Shown piece by piece: positions 1 through 11,282 of a stretch of 64,000 nucleotides of DNA. Origin of the DNA: Metaphire vulgaris (taxonomy: Eukaryota > Annelida > Clitellata > Crassiclitellata > Megascolecidae); the NCBI GenBank assembly GCA_018105865.1, contig CM030832.1, positions 15,294,919-15,358,918 of the forward strand, written 5' to 3'. How positions within the stretch are numbered: the first letter of the stretch is position 1; every line of letters starts with the position of its first letter. Below the pieces are notes generated by a model. It saw only the letters and a list, made by a program, of their open reading frames with translations, was not told the DNA's origin and did no database searches. A program made the position numbers and the translations under genes.

Positions 1-349
1 CTGCACGTAGATAATGGTTTGCTTGCATAATGGACATTTACTTGTCATTAATCAGAATTGGCTGTATCTGTCTGCACTGCGTCAATGAAAATCAAAATTC
101 ATCCAGCAATATCTAACAAACGCATAGGTCAATTCTAGCAAACTGAATCCTAATGATAACTTACCTTAATAGTTTCAAGGCAACCAGATTTTATAACTAT
201 TGTAACATCTCTCTTTCTCCTTGTCTGCCTGTCTAGCTCATTCAAATCTGCATATCAGTTTTAAAATGTTCTGCTAATAAGGTGATCAGTAAAATGTAAA
301 GCAATAATTATTATACAAGATTATGGTATTCAACATACAAATTACGTAC

Positions 350-441
350 TTGAAATAAACAGTTGGTTGATTTCCAGTGAGAGGTTTTACAAATATTCCC
401 ACAAAAGATGTCCCTAGCAACAACTCCTTCCCATTAGTATC
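350..441 (-). CDS. PTPN14: PTPN14/21-like coding exon 6
   Basis: 92 nt (30 codons plus 2), acceptor tatgtag, donor AA|gtacgt. It begins DTNGKELLLGTSFVGIFVK, directly in frame with PVK of exon 5, and matches the first strand of the FERM F3 (PH-like) lobe. It has no ATG, so it was found by reading the minus strand. Confidence 0.88.
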
Positions 442-1123
442 CTACATACAATAATAGAAACCCAAACTCCTTTAAAATGTCTAAACTATAAATACACTGG
501 TTCTATGTACCCAGTAAACAAAAACCTTTACAATGATTTCAAAACAGACATAAAATTAAATGAAACCAAATTCCTATGTAGATATCTCTGAAACAGAGTT
601 CCTAGTGCAAAGGACTCGGAAATGAACAGACTTGTGGTATCATAAACAGGTTTACAGGCAAATAGCTTACATAAATGCTCACTGGCACACTGATAAGCAG
701 CTGCCAAAGGCAAATGCTGTCACCAGAAGATTAACCTCAAAGGTCAGCTACTACTTCCACCCAAGAGGAACTGTAGAAGGAGCACTGGGTTATTTAGATT
801 ATACAGAGGAAAGACCAACTGTTACCAAGGTATCACTCCATCAGCATAAACTTATCCAAAAGCCATTCAACATAAAGTGGAGAACCTTTTTCTTTCTCCC
901 AGAATAACTATTCATATATAATATGCACCAAAAATACTTAAAAACAAATTCAAATTCAACAACCAGAGCATGCCGGACAATGTGATTAATGTGAATCCCA
1001 TTAGCTGCTTTGAAAAACTCCTAAAATCACACTTATTTAAGAAATCTTATAAGTGACTCCTATGTAAAGCACTCAGATTGACTTTAGCCCCAGGTATGTT
1101 ACTGTGCTATAAAAATTGTCGTA

Positions 1124-1163
<40 letters not shown>

Positions 1164-4100
1164 TAATAATAATAATAATGTCTACAGAAAGCATCAGAAA
1201 AGATTTTGAACACTATCACTACACCCAGACAATAATGAAATATAATATTCTGGCATAAAAATAATAAAGAACAGTATTTTACTTTAATTCATAACCATAT
1301 CAAAATATCACAAAAATCAGCAGCATCTTAATCACGAATAAGTATTAAGCATTGTAACAGAAATTAAACGTCTTTCTGCATTTGACTGGAACTCTAATAA
1401 GCATAAGACACTAGAAGATCATGCAAACAGCTGTAATGTGTAAAGTGCAATGATGAAGTAAATAAATTATCATAAAGACCATTCCTGCATACTCTGCCAC
1501 TCAGACAAGTAGCACAGGAGAAAAACAAAACAAAAATTCAACAAATATAAATTAATAGAATCAATGTAATCTTCATCACAAACATCAGGAGAAACAAAAA
1601 AAACAAAACCTTAACAGGATAATATTCAAGTCCATATCCTTCAAGTTCTTGAGCTTCAATGATATACTGAAGCTTGGCAGCTGCTGGAGAAACACCGGTT
1701 AGCTGCTGATGCATGCTGGCAATCTCACGCGTTAACTGCTTAACAATGTGATCCTCAGATGACATGTTCTACAGAAAATGCAGAATAACTGTGTCACCAA
1801 AGCATTCTCTGCCAGGATTTGCGTCATGTGCTAAGCGCACGCGTGCATGGGTCTGGAGAAACGTGGCCTGTGTGATAGACTAATTTCTAAAATTGTCTAC
1901 ACATATGCACAAACAAAAAAGTCTATTGCACATCAGATACGTATAACGGAAAAGGATAAGCCAATATTACAATTCAATAGTCTGCATGCAGTGTATGTTT
2001 AAAATCAGTACTGATGCAGAGATTAGATAAGTAGACAAGAGTTAGTCAGTGCTATCTATCTATGGCAGGTCTGTGTTAAGCCAATTCCCAGCAGCATAGC
2101 CAAACCTCAGATAAATATATAGAGGAAAACTTTATACCTAGGAGGCTGAAAACGAAATAAACAATTCAACAGACTCCATGAGAGAAGGCTAGAGTCAATT
2201 ACAATGACTCAGATAACCAGCAGCAAGGAATAATTTAATCAATTAAGCTAGATCAACTTGCACAAGTTCCACAACTGATCCCTGAAATACCAATATGAAG
2301 TGATTCTTAATCGAGACAAAGCAGTCTATAAAGATTTTCTACTGCATAATAAAAAACATAAAAGACAAAACAACATATAACAAGAGGCCATATCTGAAGA
2401 CATGATAATAAAACTCAGCCAAACATACATTACAGCATATAGTTAAACATGGTTTATCATCTTGACTTCTCCTGCTGTTAGCAAACATCTGTAGGGAATT
2501 TCTAAATAATTTTGGGATAAAGATGATCGAACATGCATTCATTCACATCAGTACTGTCCTTCCTAACACTACAAGACTTATAGAGGCCCATCAAAGCAGC
2601 AACATTAAGAAATGATAATACATATAATAATTATATATTGTAAAATGCATGGCAAATTGATGGAACTATATTATAATTTTAAAAATCAATAGACCTGCAA
2701 TAAAACACACACATTTCCCTGAAAATTTTTATATATTTCAAAATAATCATCATTAAAAAAGAGAAAAAACCAACCTGAGGAAGAAGTGCCATATTGTTGA
2801 GGTAATCAATGCCGTGAATTTCAGAATTACCGGTACTATCTCCCATTTCAGCTAAAATTTTAAAACAGAAATTCTAAATGAAACCATAAATTGAATTACA
2901 AGATTAAATTCAAATTTCAACCATGAATTTCTTAAAACTGTCACAATTTTTATTTTAAGAAAAAGTGAATCGCAGATCTATGGAGCTGATCCAATCTTCT
3001 CTTTAAAAAAATAACTCAAATGAGCAGAAACACAAGAAATTTAATTATTGCCTATCTATATCACTGTCCCAAATTCACCTTGAACACTGTAGGCTGCAAG
3101 AACTATTGCCTGCTCTGGACTACACTGTAATCGACCATCAAGAATTTCTGTTTTGAGGTGAAGATAATATTGGTATCTAGCATAATCAAAAAAATTCATT
3201 CAAAATAAAACAACTGCAATCATTCAGATTTTCATTTTAAAAACTTACATCACCTACCTGGGCTGAAATAAAGCAGAATCAAGATCACCAGAACTGCTTA
3301 AATCAGAATCAAGGTAAGGTGATGTCTTCAAATGCTTCCAGTTATTGACTTTGAAGTATATATCAGACTAAGTCATTATTATGAAGTATATATCAGACTA
3401 AGTCATTATTACATGCGATTCTGTTCTAACAATAATAGTTTCATCTAATATTCTATTCATGTTGTGACATAACCTAACAATAAGAATCACTGATTAGTGA
3501 TGAAACCTATTAATTTTTTATCTTTTCATATATTTGCCAATATTGTTGATCAGAATCACGCTGTATCAAAGTCAATGCATACTTGAAATACCGGTATCAA
3601 TATCCCAGTCTCTAGGATGCATTTAAGGCTAACTCATAGGCTTAGTGGCATTAAGATTAACAGATTTAATTTCATAAGTCACTGGGCAAACAAACAAAGG
3701 CAGTCATCGGTCTTTCCTTTGCTGTTTTTTTCCAAGCCACTTTTCCATTTTTTATGTACTTGATGTACTCATTTACAGCTGAGACAAATGGATGAACATT
3801 TGGGATAGAAATAATCAAGAAGTTTCTATCACATTGGAGAATCAAACTTCAGGTCTCATGATTGGCAGGCCACACTCACTAATAACTGGAAATGATAGAA
3901 ATGATTTGATAGAAACTATAGAAACTATGTTGCAACTGAACTGCAAAAAGAGGAAACTGATGCAATCGGGTTATATCAAGAAATTTCACCTTATAAACAT
4001 CTATGAAACAATATCTCCCAAAATTCCAGGAAAATAACGTAGCAAAGATATTGCAGAAAGAGAAAGTCATGACAGACCGACCTTGACATTTCATCTTTGA

Positions 4101-4662
4101 TCTGAAGGACATCGCCAATACAGAACATGACTCCAAAGTAAAGCAGTGATGACTGAGCATGTTTTTCAAGCTGCTTCTTCAATGGCTTGTCAAGGTTGAC
4201 CCACCGAAGCTCAGGTGGCTTCTTGTTAAAGAAACGCAGTCCAAAATACTGTACCTAAAAACCGGAATTTTAACATAATCATCGCCTATAAAGATTAATA
4301 AATACCAAATCGTCATCAAGAATCACCAAATCTTCATCAAGATTCATGCTTTCTGCCCACACAAAAGAGAAATATATGAATGCGAGTTACTTCCAAATTC
4401 ACAAATCTTTTTTAAAATATTAAAGACTCCAATTAACAACACACAAAAATCTTAACATAATAAACAACTGCTCGTCTAGTATTCTTACCTCATTGAGTCC
4501 AATCCTGGTTGATATATTTTCAAGGCATTCTTGGCCAGTACTTTCAGCATTCAAAGTGCATTCAATAAGGACAGAATCCAATAGGTGTACACACACAATG
4601 TAGGAATTTTTTGATGAAACTTCATATCGTTTAGTTTTACCCAAGCCAAAAGGAAAAGGCAT
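350..4662 (-). CDS. PTPN14: PTPN14/PTPN21 (Pez)-like FERM tyrosine phosphatase, N-terminal part, six exons
   Basis: Joined exons on the minus strand: 4662-4489, 4254-4082, 3176-3079, 2851-2775, 1768-1610 and 441-350. All have AG acceptors and GT donors, and phases agree throughout (257 codons plus 2 nt). The start is the ATG at 4662; the protein begins MPFPFGLGKTKRYEV, close to the start of vertebrate PTPN14/21. Exons 1-2 give the ubiquitin-like FERM F1 lobe (motif ESTGQECLE), exons 2-5 the F2 lobe (KPLKKQLEKHA, LLYFGVMF, YQYYLHLKTEILDGRL), and exon 6 opens the F3 lobe. Family members are cytosolic or junctional phosphatases with a FERM domain, a long linker with YAP-binding PPxY motifs and a C-terminal PTP domain; linker and PTP would lie left of position 1. 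No frameshift or stop is seen. PTPN14 and PTPN21 cannot be separated here. Confidence 0.93.
960..1180 (+). mobile_element. 3' end of an L2/CR1-type LINE with TAA tail
   Basis: The plus strand reads CFEKLLKSHLFKKSYK and a stop at 1051-1053, the usual C-terminus of L2-clade reverse transcriptases. A short 3' UTR ending in a ctataaaaa-like box and then (TAA)n at about 1126-1179 follows. It is 5'-truncated, and lies antisense in a PTPN14/21 intron. Confidence 0.7.
1126..1179. repeat. (TAA)n microsatellite
   Basis: Nearly uninterrupted TAA triplets, sitting at the LINE 3' end and probably grown from its tail. Confidence 0.95.
1610..1768 (-). CDS. PTPN14: PTPN14/21-like coding exon 5
   Basis: 159 nt (53 codons), acceptor tctgtag, donor AAG|gttttg, phase 0 at both ends. 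It contains AKLQYIIEAQELEGYGLEYY followed by PVK, equivalent to the F2/F3 junction of vertebrate PTPN14. Confidence 0.92.
2775..2851 (-). CDS. PTPN14: PTPN14/21-like coding exon 4
   Basis: 77 nt, acceptor attttag, donor CAG|gttggt. It encodes AEMGDSTGNSEIHG and DYLNNMALLPQ, matching the acidic F2 segment of PTPN14. One TACCGGTA octamer falls inside it. Confidence 0.88.
3079..3176 (-). CDS. PTPN14: PTPN14/21-like coding exon 3
   Basis: 98 nt between a ctag acceptor and a CAAG|gtgaat donor. It encodes YQYYLHLKTEILDGRLQC and EQAIVLAAYSVQ, the first helices of the FERM F2 lobe, well conserved with the family. Confidence 0.92.
3352..3411. repeat. 30-bp tandem duplication
   Basis: Two identical 30-bp units (3352-3381 and 3382-3411) beginning tgaagtatatatcagac, in the intron upstream of PTPN14/21 exon 3. 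Perfect identity suggests a recent duplication or slippage event. Confidence 0.9.
4082..4254 (-). CDS. PTPN14: PTPN14/21-like coding exon 2
   Basis: 173 nt, acceptor ttttag, donor AG|gtcggt, ends in phase 2. It encodes VQYFGLRFFNKK, then RWVNLDKPLKKQLEKH and LLYFGVMF, the F1/F2 boundary of the FERM domain. The final split codon gives Arg with the first base of exon 3. Confidence 0.93.
4489..4662 (-). CDS. PTPN14: PTPN14/21-like coding exon 1 (start codon)
   Basis: 58 codons from the ATG at 4662 to a GAG|gtaaga donor. It carries the FERM F1 core with motifs RYEVSSKNSYIV and ECTLNAESTGQECLE. An upstream in-frame ATG at 4746 exists, but the residues it adds do not resemble the family, so that stretch is probably 5' UTR or intron. 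Confidence 0.93.
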
Positions 4663-5059
4663 TCTGGTGTTCTTGTAGAACAAATGATATACTGGTAAAA
4701 CAGTATTGTCAATTATATAATAGCACAAAAAGAGGGTTTGCTTCAAACTGTCATATCCTTGATATTACTGAAAAGTAAAATATAAAGATATACATGTTAC
4801 TTATTATTTCATTAATTTTAATCAATGTATCATTGTCTTGTAACCAATAATAAACCACACATTAATATAATTAATATGGGAGTTTCAAAATGTCTTTCAG
4901 AGCATAAGGTTTACCTGATACATGATCAAATGAATAAAGTCTGGTCATACAGGAGTATTGTTCATTTCTTATTTAGTTAATGATGAAAATATCAGAAGTA
5001 AAGCTGAATTCATTGTTGAATTTAGTATTGATAACAATTCATGTAATATGTATTGACAA

Positions 5060-5913
5060 TTGCTGTCAAGACTCCATAACTGAAGCACTGGAGGCAATGG
5101 ACTAAACACTAAACCCTGACAAGACTCAACTTATCTGGTTTGGCACTAAACCTTTGCATTTCAAATTCTTGACAATGCCCCATTGAAGTCTCTGTTTCCT
5201 ACCCTAACATTCTCAGACTGGGTTAAGAACCTTGGCATTCACATGAAAGCAGTCTGACCTTCAAAAAGCATTTAGCTCACTTTCCCCTTTCAGTTTCTTC
5301 AACTGTGGCAAATCAGGGTCATTTATTTTCCCCTTTCTTTGTCTGTAGCCATCTCTGATTCATGTGTTTGCTACTAGGTTAGACTATTGCAATTCATTTT
5401 ATCTAGGTCTGCCCAAAAAGCCAGCTTTCTACTTTGCAATCTGCTCTAAATGCAGTGGCTCATCTTGCAGCTAAAGATCTTTGCTACTCCAACATCTCAG
5501 ACTTTATGCTGAACACCCTCCATTTCCTTCCAATTACTGACAACAATAAATTTAAACAAATAATTCCTGCTTCTGCAGCACTTCAATGTCAGGCACCTTC
5601 TTACATTAATGAACTATTCAAACCACCCTCTCCCACTACACATCACCTGTCCACTCAATGGATCACAAGGATGTTCATGTTCCTAGATCACATACTGCTT
5701 TTTTACAGAGTTGAGCTTTCAGAGTGATTGGACTCTGTCTGTGTGTCTGTCTGTCTGTCTGTCTGTCTCTCCCATTAGCTCTTACCTCTCACTCAGTTCA
5801 ATGCAAAAGCTAAAATCTGACTTTTCATCAAGCAACTCCAAAGAGCCATGAGTGTCTCTAGGTAGAGCTAGAAGAGGTGCTATATAAATTGTACATTACA
5901 TTACATTGCAATA
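5060..5913 (+). mobile_element. LINE family 1 (L2-like), RT C-terminus and 3' end
   Basis: The decayed frame reads LNPDKTQLIWFG near 5110, then an open stretch (5434-5727) with motifs SALNAVAHLAAK, YSNISDFMLNTLH and QAPSYINELFKPPSP, typical of the post-RT region of L2-clade LINEs. The 3' UTR ends in a short (TTACA/ACATT)n tail near 5890-5913. Other copies are at 8960-9513, 37395-38160 and 58640-58806 with 60357-60720. All are 5'-truncated with stops. Confidence 0.75.
5734..5769. repeat. (CTGT)n microsatellite
   Basis: CTGT repeats inside the family 1 LINE, where the intact sequence would encode the W-N-S/A-L region; the expansion breaks the reading frame. Confidence 0.9.
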
Positions 5914-6607
5914 GAGTGACTTCAGTAGCTCAATGATAGAAAGCATCAATGATGACAGCAACAAAGTAGTATTGAGGCATTTACATGTGAAAGAAATCAG
6001 TGTTTTCCTTTATTGCCAAGTGGGGCCCTGCATTGTGTCAGGTGTTTTTGATAGCAGAATCATGTGTTTCTGCTTCAGATCAAAACTGATGCAAATCTGC
6101 TCGCTTCATTGAAATATTTGGCAAAGTCTATATTGGAATATTCATAGATTGGCTCTAAATGCATTTACTCATCCAATTCAATTTAAAAGTCCATCAAGCT
6201 CATCAACACATTGCATACAATAAACAAATTCCTACATAAATAAGTGAATATATTAGTGTTCTGTCTCGAGCTATTATTGGCTTCAGAAGTGCAAAACCAC
6301 TGCACTTACTCAGTAATTCCAAGCAGAGGGAATGATGTATGTTTGTTTTATGACTTATAACCGTCAATTAATGTTCCTATCATTTCTGAATGCCTTTAGT
6401 GTTGTTTGATTTACTATTACTTATACATATATTACATTGCCATTACCATTAAATTTAGAATTATTATTAAAAATAATTACTATTACTATTATTATTATTA
6501 TTGTTATCAATATTATTATTATAAATGATATTCATGTGGTGAGTCATTTAAAATGGACTACATAAAAAACAGTGGCATATTAGTGTGATGTTGTAACTAT
6601 TGCTGGA
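5914..6607. other. Non-coding AT-rich stretch
   Basis: No coding signal, RNA gene or repeat terminus recognised, apart from degenerate ATT repeats around 6470-6530. Confidence 0.6.
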
Positions 6608-6928
6608 AACTGAGGCAAAACAAATGAGTTAGATGCATTATAATTAGTGCTGTTCAATAATTAATTTATTTAATTGCGACTAATCGTGCTATTAAAATCA
6701 TTAACCACAATTATTTCGCGATTAATCACATTTACTTCAACAACATTATTCTGGTCCCAAAGTAGTAATTGTAATTGAAATAAACAATGCACCAGTTGCA
6801 GAACAGACTTTCAGAATTTCAACTAGAAGGTCTATAAACTTTATTAATTATTATTCCTAAAACAGAGATTCTAAATCTGAACTAACTCTCTCTTTCTATT
6901 TTAGTCATTCAGTAATTTCGGACTTTGT

Positions 6929-7640
6929 GTGACATTATGGACTTTGATATGCCATCCTTTTCTGACCTCCACTGCATTTCTCAGTTCCTCGATGTTCATG
7001 TTCATTGTGTCAGAAGGCAAGATAGATGGAAAACATTGGTTATCCATCTATCTTGCCTTCTGTCTGCCTCTTTTTCTTTTCCCTTCAACAGCTGCTAGCA
7101 TTAATGATTTCACCAGCAAATTGTGCCTTCTCATAACATGCCCAAAAACTCCAGTCTTTGTTTTAGGATCAAGTTCTCCTAAGGTGCATTTTGGCTTGAT
7201 TTCTGCAATCACCTCATGATTAGTTCTCTTGGCTGTTCATGAGATCCTCAGCATTTTTCTCCAGCACCATGTCAGTCCTTTCTCCAAAGTTTCCACCTCT
7301 CTGAGCCATACATCACTATAGAAAATACCATTGTTTGCACTATGTGAGCTTTTGTCTCCTTTTTTGATGTCCCTGCTTTTCCATATTTTCCCAAGTTTTG
7401 TCAAAGCACTCTTACCCAGTTGTATGTGTCGCTTTATGTATAGTTCAACATCTCCATTACAATTTATATTCACTCCTAGGTATGTGATGTCAGTGACCAT
7501 TTCCATCTCCTGTCCATCCAGTAACCAGTTATCATTCTGTCCTGATGTCATTTTGGTCTTTTCAATATTTAATTGTAAACCTGCTTTAGCACTCTCTTCT
7601 TTTACTGAACTATGAACATGAATTATATTATTATTCTTAA
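6929..7640 (-). mobile_element. LINE reverse-transcriptase fragment (family 4-like)
   Basis: The minus strand at 7551-7237 reads TDITYLGVNINCNGDVELYI and SALTKLGKIWKSRDIKK, then ends near WCWRKMLRIS. This is the C-terminal RT region of endonuclease-type LINEs. It is truncated and frameshifted, and lies inside the outer TIR element. Confidence 0.65.
7011..7062. repeat. Perfect 20-bp inverted repeat, 12-nt loop
   Basis: Arms 7011-7030 and 7043-7062 are exact complements (cagaaggcaagatagatgga). The hairpin sits in the LINE fragment and looks like a local inverted duplication. Confidence 0.9.
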
Positions 7641-7713
7641 CTCTTAAGTCTTAACACAGACATTCTAAGAAATATTCCAAATATTAAAGTTCTATGAACA
7701 TATGCCACTAGAC

Positions 7714-8624
7714 CAGTGTTTCTAAAAGTGGGCAATATCGCCCCCTAGAGGGCGATGGAAATGTCTTGTGGGGCGAAAAGAGGAAAATGGGTGATTGGAG
7801 GGCGATTATAGGTAAAAGTTGTATATGGGCGATAAAGGTGCAAATTTCTTTTTAGGTCACCGGCACTAACAGGCATCATTATTGATTGATTTATGATAAA
7901 TACCTATATACCTCTAACAATGTGCTTTTTAAGGACGAAAATGAATCGCATCGAGCTGTTAAGACCAGAGACCAGGTAAGGCCGCGGCAGAAATTAACTT
8001 GCAACTGCAAGAGAATGGAGTCAATATGATCAAATCATCAAAGTCAAATCAGTCATCACAGGGTTCATGTCAAAATTAGAGTTGTACAAACGTAACTGAG
8101 CCCGACACAGTGTTCGAGCCTCTGTCACTTAGACAAGGAGGAGAGAATTCTTGATGATCAACTTCCAGTTTACTTCTCACACCTTGAAAACCTGCATAAG
8201 GACATGTCTACTAGCTTCAAGGATCTTATTTTGTCACAGATTCTAAATTGGGTCATTAGTCCATTCCTAGACTTCACAAACGAGGACACAAGCGTGATGG
8301 AGGAAGAACTCATTTCAATCCAAAATGATATTGAACTTAGCCGAAGTTCAGGAAATCATATCAAGACTTCTGGTTGCAGTAAAGCATTTCTGAGCATTAT
8401 TCTGTATTGTGGGATAAAGTACAGATGTACTTCATTGCATTCCCGACATCATATCAAGTTGAACAAGGCTGCTATTCAAAATAAACCTTGACGAAATGTG
8501 TTTATGCATTTGGAAATGGTGTGACACTATGAGCTTGGCATTTTGGCTTGGGGGTACCCAGGGGTTATGGAGACATAGACTGAGAGGAAAGGGGGCAATA
8601 GCCCAAAAAGTTTGAGAAACACTG
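7714..8624 (+). mobile_element. hAT element with decayed transposase C-terminus
   Basis: TIRs start CAGTGTTTCT and end in the complement, agaaacactg. The flanking TSD is cactagac (7706-7713) versus cactaggc (8625-8632), 7 of 8 matching. The interior plus-strand frame at 8204-8491 reads LSQILNWVISPFLDF and EEELISIQND, then SYRCTSLHSRHH-like residues. It resembles the C-terminal part of ZBED5/FAM200-type hAT transposases. Stops and truncation make it non-functional. Confidence 0.8.
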
Positions 8625-8959
8625 CACTAGGCAATGAGTTCAGTTATCATTCTTGTTAGAATAACTAAGATTAATTTTTTAATCTCAGTCAAAAAATTAT
8701 TCGTGATTAACAGTTTAACATGTTAATTGCGCATTAATTGCACATTAATCGCAATTAAAGCACGGCATGAAATTCATTTGTTTTGCTTCAGTAAGTAATT
8801 TGCTTCAGTAATTAGTCATTATAATAATTGATAATTATCGAGAAGCTATACAGATGACAACAAATAGGTTGGCAAAATTGCTCCAGACATAAGTCCACAC
8901 AAATGGAAACACACGACACTGATGACAAACAGGTTCATGTGGCAGTCAATGGTTCAATT

Positions 8960-9513
8960 TCTGGCTCATGCTTTGTTGCTAGTAGGTTAGACTAGTGCAA
9001 TTCACTTTTATCTTTTTATGCCCAAAAGCCTGCTTTCTACTCTGCAATATGTTCTAAATGCTGCTGCTCATCTCTTGTGTCTACAGCTCCATGCCACTCT
9101 AGCATTCCAGTTTTTATACTTAACACCTTCCATTGGCCTCAAATTTCTGACCACACTAAATTCAAACAAATAAATCTTATTTCTGCAGCGCTTCAAGAGC
9201 AAGCAGTCTTACATTACTGAGCTATTCAAGCCACCATTTTCCAGGAAAACTGCACATCACCTGCTCTGCTGATCATAAGAAGACCCATGTCTCCAGATTA
9301 CAGTTTTACTCAGCATCGAGTATTCACAGTGACTGGACTCTCTCTCTGGAATGCATTTACTCCATCCATTCAGGCCGCACTTCCTACTCCCTCATCCTGT
9401 TCAATGAAAAGTCTCACTATTTTATAATGCTACTCCAAAGCTGGGAGTGCCTCTGAATAGAAATATAAGAGGCACTGTACAACTACTACATTACATTACA
9501 ATGCAGATCTTAG
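8960..9513 (+). mobile_element. LINE family 1 copy, 3' end
   Basis: Parallel to 5060-5913: shared blocks include gctagtaggttagact and tgcccaaaa-cctgctttctactctgcaat, and the element ends at tacattacattac. It keeps a tctggaatgcatt block (the W-N-A codons) that copy 1 lost to a microsatellite. Confidence 0.7.
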
Positions 9514-9826
9514 ATGCTGCCATCCACTAAACTCTGCAGTTCAGTCATTAGACATCACAAGACTATTCCATTTAGCATTCTGTAATGACTATAATATCAG
9601 CTGGCCATATAAAAAATGTTGCTATGCAAACAAATTCAACTCCAGTATAGTTATCAGGCAAATGTATCAGCTTAACTAACTCCAAAAGTGTACTTTTTAA
9701 TTATATCTCTTACACATGGTCCATATTCCCACCAAATCAATCAATAAACCACATCAACTTGGAAACATTCAAGTAGTACAATACAAAATCAGTATGCCTT
9801 TAGTACAAGGTGGTGCTATAGTCTAC

Positions 9827-10135
9827 GGCTGGTGTTATTCGCGCTCGGAGCGCGAATTGCTCCGAATAGTTATTCGCGCTCGGAGGGTTAGGGTTAGGGT
9901 AACGTAGGGTACTTGTCGGTTAATTCACCGCCAACATTGGGTAAATGTAAGGGCGTTTCGGTAAAATCACAGCCAGCTTAACCCTAACCCAAACCCTAGC
10001 ACTACTAACACTAACCCTAACCCTAACAAAATGGCGATCAGAATAGACTCCTAATGGATTTACTTGACTTATTCCTCTCCGAGCGCGAATAAAAAATAAA
10101 ACATATTCGCGCTCCGAGTGCGAATAATCACTCTC
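9827..10135. mobile_element. Mutator-like MITE with telomere-like repeats inside
   Basis: A perfect 9-bp TSD atagtctac flanks it (9818-9826, 10136-10144). The TIRs contain ttattcgcgctcggagcgcg at the left and its inverse, with one or two changes, at the right; each end has a second copy of the ATTCGCGCTCGGAG unit. Inside each TIR are TTAGGG-type repeats: ggttagggttaggg near 9886-9900 and, inverted, several ccctaa units near 9979-10027. There is no coding capacity. A 9-bp TSD points to the MULE superfamily. Confidence 0.75.
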
Positions 10136-10299
10136 ATAGTCTACATAATAAATCACACTGTGGTAGCTACATTTTAAAGCTAAGTGATATGTATTTGAAC
10201 TATTCGCTATATGCTTACAGAGCAAGGTCCTAACGTTTTATAACTATCCAGGACCCGAACTCCGTCACAGCCGGTGATAAGCCCTGGTTGAGAAGGAGC

Positions 10300-10329
10300 C
10301 ACACACACACACACACACAAACACACACA
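10300..10329. repeat. (CA)n microsatellite
   Basis: About 15 CA units with one interruption. Confidence 0.95.
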
Positions 10330-11282
10330 TAGACGCTAGAAGTCTTTGATAAGGACGCGTATATAAACAAAGAAAACACACACTCAGGATGCAAAACAGA
10401 GTTTCTAACTGCTTTCATTATGAAATGGCACCACAGAAGTTGATACTTGACTAGATTGGATAACCGAGAAACGTGAAATCGCGGTCACCATTGCTACGTA
10501 GTCGTGAAAAATCAGAATAAAAGAAACATTTGAAAAAATTCTTACCAATTTAGATACATCCGGTCGAACATAAAATAATCCCCGTTTAAATTAAATTTTA
10601 CATAAACTAAAAACAACTTGAAATTTCTATATAATGAATCATACGAAATCCATCGAGGACCATTATTAAGCTTCGTCAATAGAGTTCATCACAGTTCAAG
10701 ATCTCTATGACTTCAGCACAGTGCGCAACGATACAAAGTCCCCTCAAAATAATTATTCTTCTATTTTATTTCTCTAGTTCAAGTTTCGCCGTATTTCAAA
10801 ATTCAAAAAGCTTGCAATATGTATAATATTTTAATCGATATCTTTACAAATAAAATTCTTACTGTGGATCTACTTTACTGGCGAAAGTGGCACACCTTTT
10901 GAAATTCAATACAAAAATGTTTGGAATGTGAGGCTCTGGTTCATTGCTATAAGTCAGAGGAACTCTAAAACTTTTTAAAGCCAGCCCACATTCAGCCTTC
11001 CATCGTTTCTGAGGGTCCAATGGTCCATTAGTTACAACTTACAAGAGAAATCCTAGTATTCATAATACCTCCATGATTCATACACCTACTACAGCGGCTT
11101 AGTAGGCAACTACGAGTAACTACGGGTCCGCTTAAAAGACTGTAATAATTGAACCATGGAGGTATTATATATGCCTTTATGGAGACAGCATTACATCATT
11201 TGGCTGCAGCCGACTAGCTGGAAAATTCCCAGACGGCAGCCACATTCGTTGACTGAAAACATCATCAGCTGAGCCATGGGGA
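10330..11282. other. Unassigned non-coding stretch
   Basis: No exon, RNA gene or repeat end recognised. A non-coding first exon of the minus-strand phosphatase gene could lie here or further right, but nothing in the sequence decides it. Confidence 0.5.

Larger units (their letters stand above)
442..1609 (-). other. PTPN14/21 intron 5 with a LINE end and a TAA microsatellite
   Basis: No conserved coding sequence. The stretch holds a LINE 3' end at 960-1180 on the plus strand and otherwise AT-rich unique DNA. The 91-codon plus-strand frame at 632-907 resembles nothing I recognise. Confidence 0.7.
6640..8771. mobile_element. Outer TIR element (ATTAATCGCRATTAA-type ends) carrying nested insertions
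   Basis: The left end, from 6650, reads gtgctgttcaataatta then ttaattgcgactaatcgtg. The right end near 8700-8771 is the inverse, with taatcgcaattaaagcac. AATTAATCGC-rich subterminal repeats occur on both sides. An inverted match (gaggcaaaacaaatga at about 6611 versus its complement at 8772-8791) lies further out, so the true boundary is uncertain and I find no clean TSD. The interior holds a LINE fragment and a complete hAT. Confidence 0.5.

Noticed and set aside
632..907. 91-codon plus-strand frame in a PTPN14/21 intron
   Set aside because: No recognised family and it lies antisense within an intron.
9886..10027. True telomere or chromosome end
   Set aside because: Only short TTAGGG tracts, in inverted pairs, enclosed by TIRs and a TSD.
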